Shown piece by piece: positions 59,607 to 64,000 of a stretch of 64,000 nt of DNA (positions are counted from its first letter, which is position 1; every line of letters starts with the position of its first letter). A program made the translations under genes and the position numbers. The stretch is taken from contig JADLSH010000235.1 of NCBI GenBank assembly GCA_016169945.1, positions 124,001-188,000 of the forward strand, given 5' to 3'. The DNA is from Trachythela sp. YZ-2020 (Eukaryota; Cnidaria; Anthozoa; Malacalcyonacea; Clavulariidae). The notes beneath the pieces were generated by a model. The model was not told where the DNA came from and did no database searches. It saw only the letters and a program-made list of their open reading frames with translations.

Positions 59607-61997
59607 AGGACATTAGCAACGAAAATTTTTATTGCTTATATTTATAGAGCATGCCTACGGAATACTTAATTTCATACTTTCCCTTGTCCATCGCATTTAG
59701 TTGTTGAGAAAATTTGTGACAAAGTTCAACAGTCGTCCGCCATTTTGAAAAAAACGGCGTATGCTAATTTATGCATGAATACATTAAATGACGTCATTAG
59801 ATGGGTTGACACAATTTCTCTAATATAAACTCTACAGTGTATTACCACACGCGGTAAACGTTGCGGCAAAATAGACGGCAGAAAGGTTTTAACAAGTGTG
59901 TAACATGTGTGTGCCACTACTTTTGATACTATTTCTTCCAATTCCGTGTAAAATAGACGCATAAATTCGAATATCACATAGGAAATCCTTATGCAATGTT
60001 ATGCCATTATTGTCTATACCCCTGAATGTCTCGCTGGATAAATGCATAAAAATTACTCAAATTGCAAAACAATCAAATCTCTATCAACACGTTCAGTTAC
60101 CAGTTCCAATTATTATTGAAAATACAACAGTAAATAAAATTGTCACAATGTAGTCTATACTAATACTAACTATTAAACCTAAGTAGCTGGCGCAATTATA
60201 TATACATTCAAAATACACAAGAATAAAGGCCTAAAAATTTGGATAGTTCATCATTGAGATTTGAACTACTCCTTTTATACTTTCAATGCAGTTGGACAGT
60301 GTAGTATAAAGAAGCGCTATTACATAAAACAAACTCCAAATAGCACGCTGTATTCGTATTCAAGGTATATTATTGATTGTTGTAGAGTATATCGCTTCAT
60401 CGCTTGTATTGACATAAGTGCAAATTTAAGTTACCCAAGATTATTGAAATAAAACAAACAAGATTAATACAACTACAGTCATTTTGAAAAGCGAAGAGAA
60501 TACCGATATGTCAGTTAATAGCAAGTCTTCAGTGCGGCAACGCATTAAATTATTAATTTCTATTTTAATGATCAGTTATTCCCTGCCCAATATTTCTTTA
60601 AAATTGAAAAAAATGCGCGTCTTGACTTTTCGTAAAAAACAGTATAACAAAAGAACTAAAAGATCTAAAAATATTAGAGTTCTCACTTCTATAATTGATA
60701 TTGTGTATTGACGTAATTAAGAACTATCGCGTGAATAACTTATTCTATTAATCATTAGAACTTGAATACAGATTGTTTTCAAAAAAATATTACTTGTATC
60801 CAATAATTCTGCACCAGATTTATTTTTCAGTAACATTCAAGGCTTTAGCTTAGCTCCAGATAAGGTCAAGGTGCTCAAAATCGCTGGTTGACAATTCGTT
60901 CAACCTTTCTCGGTGTCTCGAGTTAATAGAGACCTTTAGCATAGCATAAATTTTTCAGACCGCGAACCACAAACCGCGGTTTCAGGTTAGCGGTTTGCCG
61001 TTAGACGCTTGGGCAGTTTGGTGCATTTAGCTTGACGTTTCATTCCTGCTTACCGGGTAATGAGTCCGCCATGTTTTGTTTACTTCCGCATGGCTATTCT
61101 CACTTGTGCGGTAATAATCGCCATAACTCTTGTAAAAGTTATAATCTCAGGATAAAAATTGCCATGTATCAAGAAAAGAGGCCAAAGAACTTTGCTTTAG
61201 TAGTTAAACGTGTGTTTGTAAACTTTAAATAGTGTTAAAACGTTGCCGTATTTCACTTACCGCTAGAACACCTTCTTGCGGTTGAAACGTCAACGTCAAA
61301 CGCCAAACGCGACCGCAAGACCAGGGTCACGTGATATTTTGCGGTTTGCGGTTTTTTGCGAAAAACGCAATGCTAAAGGTCTCTAATATAACATTTCAAA
61401 CATCTCTTCTCGTGTCTTCGTTTAAAGAATGTATCCTACAACAACAGATGGTTCCTGAAACCTTTTCCAGAGTGTATGGCCATTTACGTTTCTCGTTAAA
61501 TTTCAATTGACACAAAATACTATAGTATAATAGTAAATACTATAGCTTCAATATTAAATACCCCAATCATTCACAAACGCGTGACACAATTAAACCACTC
61601 AAGTTGTAAAATTCGCAATTCCTTTCCTTCTCACACGCTTAATATGGCTTTACCCGATAGTGTAGCATTTTCTTAGTTCTCCTGCCTGGTTGTGAGAATT
61701 TTTGTTCATTATAACGCGCAAAAACGACATATTTTTAGTTACCAAAACCTTCACGCAATATAGATCCCTATGTTGTTTTGAAGCGAACCCATCTAATGAC
61801 GTCACAAAGGTCATTGACCCCAAAGATAATTTTTTGAGAATTTGATCCAAGATGGCGGCCGATGAGCAAATTTATCACATTTTACTTGCACTTTACTCGC
61901 AAACAAAAATGTTACAGAAAAAAATAGTAACATTCTCATAGTTAGGTGGTCCAGTAAGATTAAATAAGCCAATAAAAATTTTCGTTGCCAATGTCCT
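59607..61997. mobile_element. Non-autonomous Kolobok, 2.4 kb
   Basis: Ends AGGACATTAGCAACGAAAA... and the inverse ...GTTGCCAATGTCCT are flanked by TTAA (59603-59606 and 61998-62001). Both subterminal regions resemble those of 5061-11949. The left end matches the transposase-promoter side. The right end matches the ballast-gene side, including a frame at 61850 starting MDQILKKLSLGSMTFVTSL, parallel to the extended start at 5209. The ballast domain and transposase are both gone. Confidence 0.8.
60929..61383. mobile_element. 455 bp MITE nested in the Kolobok derivative
   Basis: TIRs GAGACCTTTAGCAT...ATGCTAAAGGTCTC, flanked by TAATA (60924-60928 and 61384-61388). The interior repeats GCGGTTTGCGGTTT-type motifs in both orientations. 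Superfamily not assigned. Confidence 0.65.
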
Positions 61998-63076
61998 TTA
62001 ACGTAAACAAACAGATGAAAACTCTGTATTATGACTAATTCTGAGTTTTCTAATTTGATTGAACATTGTCAATAAACCCCCAAGAAACATAGACATTTTA
62101 TTTACAGGAGGTAAACAAAGCGAACAAAGCGAAGTTCGTATGTGACAATCAGGCCTCTAATGGCAGTGATGCGCGAGAAGACACTGGCATTGAATGACGA
62201 TATCTATCCTTGAAGTCAAACTGTACTCAAACAATTTTTTTCAAACGCAAAGCCAAAGAATAATGATGAACGACATATATTTACATAATCAAGCTTCATT
62301 CCGTGTAGTGTAAGGTGATTTTATCTGTTAATATCAAAAATTACGTTTACCGTTAAATATGCTCGATTTCGACACATTTTCAAATTTTACAAAGTTTGAG
62401 CGCTTGTCATTTTTGTCAAATGCTAAAGCAGAAAGATTTTATTAGCAATTTGTGTTGACTAATGTTAGTAGTTTATGGAAAAGCTAAGGTCATGTGCCAA
62501 TCAAGTGCCACGATTTTGAAATAAGCTTTCAAAATTGGTATATTTTGAGATGATATCCGTTATCCGTGCAGGAGGGTCAATAACTGCGCTGTTTTCTATT
62601 TTATACAAAAGAATAATTATCTAAGTCATATCACCAACGAAACTACAAGGATAAGTCCATATTTCTGTGCAAAAATATTAAAATTTAGGTATGAATTTGA
62701 TTTAAAAAAATAGCAGTGAAAATGTGTCGGAGTTCAAGTTGGTCACCAGCCGATCGAACATCAAACGCCCCCAAAAATAATTTAACAGAAATTTGAGTCA
62801 AATGAAATCGATTTTAGTTGTTCCCAAGGATAGACCTTCAAAACACCAGAGTATGAGAGAAATCTATTTTTGAGCCACATATTGACCAGGAGGTTTTTAC
62901 GGAGACAGCCTCTTAAGGACACTTTTGTTCTGGAAAGAGAGGGATAAATTTTTTAATGCTTTTTTGGGGCTCAGGTATTTCAGGCAGTCCTTAAAGAAGA
63001 GATACATGTACAACACAAAAAAAATGTTGGAAATAATTTATTTAGCAGAAATCAGCAAAAACATGAAAGTTATTTT

Positions 63077-63116
63077 TGTCTCATTTTGCCCCACCATGGT
63101 GGGGCAAAATGAGACA
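63077..63116. repeat. 40 bp perfect palindrome
   Basis: Centred on CCATGG with arms TGTCTCATTTTGCCCCACCA and the complement. A near-match to one arm (GGGGCAAAACGAGACAC) lies at 57974-57990, just outside the foldback element. Confidence 0.8.
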
Positions 63117-63282
63117 GTGTGAAAACATGAGTACATTAATTTACTAGAACTATATATAACTTACTTTAAAATACATTTACACATTATATTGAAGTCAAAG
63201 TTAGTAACACAAGTCACAGGTCACACTAGTTGCAACAACATTACAACACTCATTGTGACATCACAGTTTGCATGCAAAACAT

Positions 63283-63446
63283 TTAACCCAGTCCTCGCCT
63301 GGCATTGATCTGGAAATTTTTCATCCTACCATTCACTCGGCGGTTCAATGAATCCTTTGGCACTCCAAGGGCTGCGGCAGCTTTCCTTATCGACATCTCC
63401 TTTTTCTCAACTGCTAAAATCGCAAGTTTCATAGTTTCAAACCATT
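63283..63446 (-). CDS. Pipsqueak-type HTH exon (pogo/Tigger-like), fragment
   Basis: After a good acceptor (TTTCAG at 63447-63452) the frame reads KLAILAVEKKEMSIRKAAAALGVPKDSLNRRVNG and stops at 63283. This is the HTH_psq fold (kmSirkAAkalgVPksTL) that begins pogo/Tigger transposases and pipsqueak-like host proteins. The transposase catalytic core is absent nearby. It could be the last exon of a short protein or a remnant. Confidence 0.65.
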
Positions 63447-63654
63447 CTGAAAGCAATGCAAGTTGTTTTGATTAATGATAAGTATTGTGTTTATACCGAG
63501 TTCATCATATTTAAGCTTTGCAATCCTTTTCAAGACTATCTGTCTTGTGAATGCATGATTAAAGTTACACACCATGCATTTAAACAGTTTAAACTTTCCA
63601 AACAAAAACAGGCTGGGGTCAAAGACTTCAAAATAAAAAATATTGCTGGTTAAT

Positions 63655-64000
63655 CCCCGAGCCGGCGCGAAGCGCCGTGCAAGGGTACTAATTCCGCTCG
63701 GAGATTTACACCCGGGTATGTGAAAACATTGTGGAATGCAAAGGTGTCCGCCATTTTTTTTTGTCATGGACTGGACTGGACAGGACCTTTTCGTAAGTTA
63801 TGCGCATGCGCAAGTTCAAGCCGAGAGAAGACTTCATTTTGCAAACCTTTTCAAAGTTAGTTTCGCACGTATTTTATAAGTAAGTCTCTATGTCTCCAAA
63901 ACAAGATAAATGAAAATTATTTAGAGGACAAATTAACAAGAGGAAAAGTCGAAAGACCGAAAAAGGAGCGTTTTAAACAGGCAAGTGTCTATTTTCCATG
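63655..64000 (-). repeat. Repeat family R, copy 3 (diverged, runs off the edge)
   Basis: Reverse complement of the right half of R (CCGAGCCGGCGCGAAGCGCC at the left border; ATTATTTAGAGGA further right). More diverged than copies 1 and 2. No insertion at the CTTTGCAT-equivalent site. Confidence 0.75.

Larger units (their letters stand above)
57995..62912. mobile_element. TTAA-flanked foldback element with ~770 bp arms
   Basis: The left arm 57995-58768 and right arm 62153-62912 are inverted copies beginning GAGGCTGTCTCCGTAAAAAC. TTAA stands at both outer borders (57991-57994 and 62913-62916). TTAA duplication again suggests a Kolobok or piggyBac relative, now without its own coding region. The interior is filled by a hAT MITE (58833-59231) and a non-autonomous Kolobok (59607-61997). 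Confidence 0.75.

Overview
This is a eukaryotic, AT-rich, transposon-dense window with spliced genes (GT..AG introns in consistent phases). The element repertoire (Kolobok, P-element-like THAP proteins, hAT and TTAA-type MITEs, Copia, CR1/L2-like LINEs, Penelope) and the P2X7-ballast-type protein suggest an invertebrate metazoan genome, most likely a cnidarian. That placement is an inference from family composition; no species is identified. No RNA genes or CRISPR arrays were seen.

Layout. 1-3351: P-element-like THAP transposase gene on the minus strand, running off the left edge. 4777-12433: a ~770 bp repeat family ('R') split by a complete 6.9 kb Kolobok DNA transposon (5061-11949). The Kolobok carries a nine-exon THAP transposase whose exons all join in phase (840 codons plus stop) and, convergent to it, an intact ORF for a P2X7-ballast (P2RX7_C) zinc protein. 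12434-17372: a PIM-like kinase gene on the minus strand whose last visible exon is cut by a 5'-truncated LINE. 18190-20385: decayed Copia pol. 21222-27915 and 31039-36809: two very similar copies, in opposite orientation, of an element I cannot assign to a known superfamily. It has a 19 bp TIR and a different perfect 9 bp target duplication at each insertion. Its protein of about 1,160 residues has an N-terminal Cys cluster, an AT-hook-like motif, a putative DDE core, a RING-H2 finger and a C-terminal cysteine-peptidase-like region.

36891-44211 is nested repeats: a minisatellite, an interrupted R copy, hAT MITEs and two minimal hAT remnants with perfect 8 bp duplications, an orphan THAP exon and a Penelope fragment. 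46324-52965 holds a segmental duplication flanking and including the 5' end of a single-exon C2H2 zinc-finger gene (49298-50665), the best candidate for an ordinary host gene here. 54950-56543 is a LINE endonuclease/RT fragment. 57995-62912 is a TTAA-flanked foldback element containing a hAT MITE and a non-autonomous Kolobok, which itself contains another MITE. 63283-64000 has a pipsqueak-type HTH exon and a third R copy.

Because several elements sit inside other duplicated repeats, the window provides its own empty sites. These fix element borders and target duplications to the base: the Kolobok against R copy 2, one hAT MITE against R copy 1, the other hAT MITE against the upstream segmental duplicate, and the LINE in element copy A against copy B. 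The two strongest leads are (1) the transposon-borne P2X7 ballast-domain gene and (2) the 9-bp-TSD element with a RING finger plus a protease-like domain.
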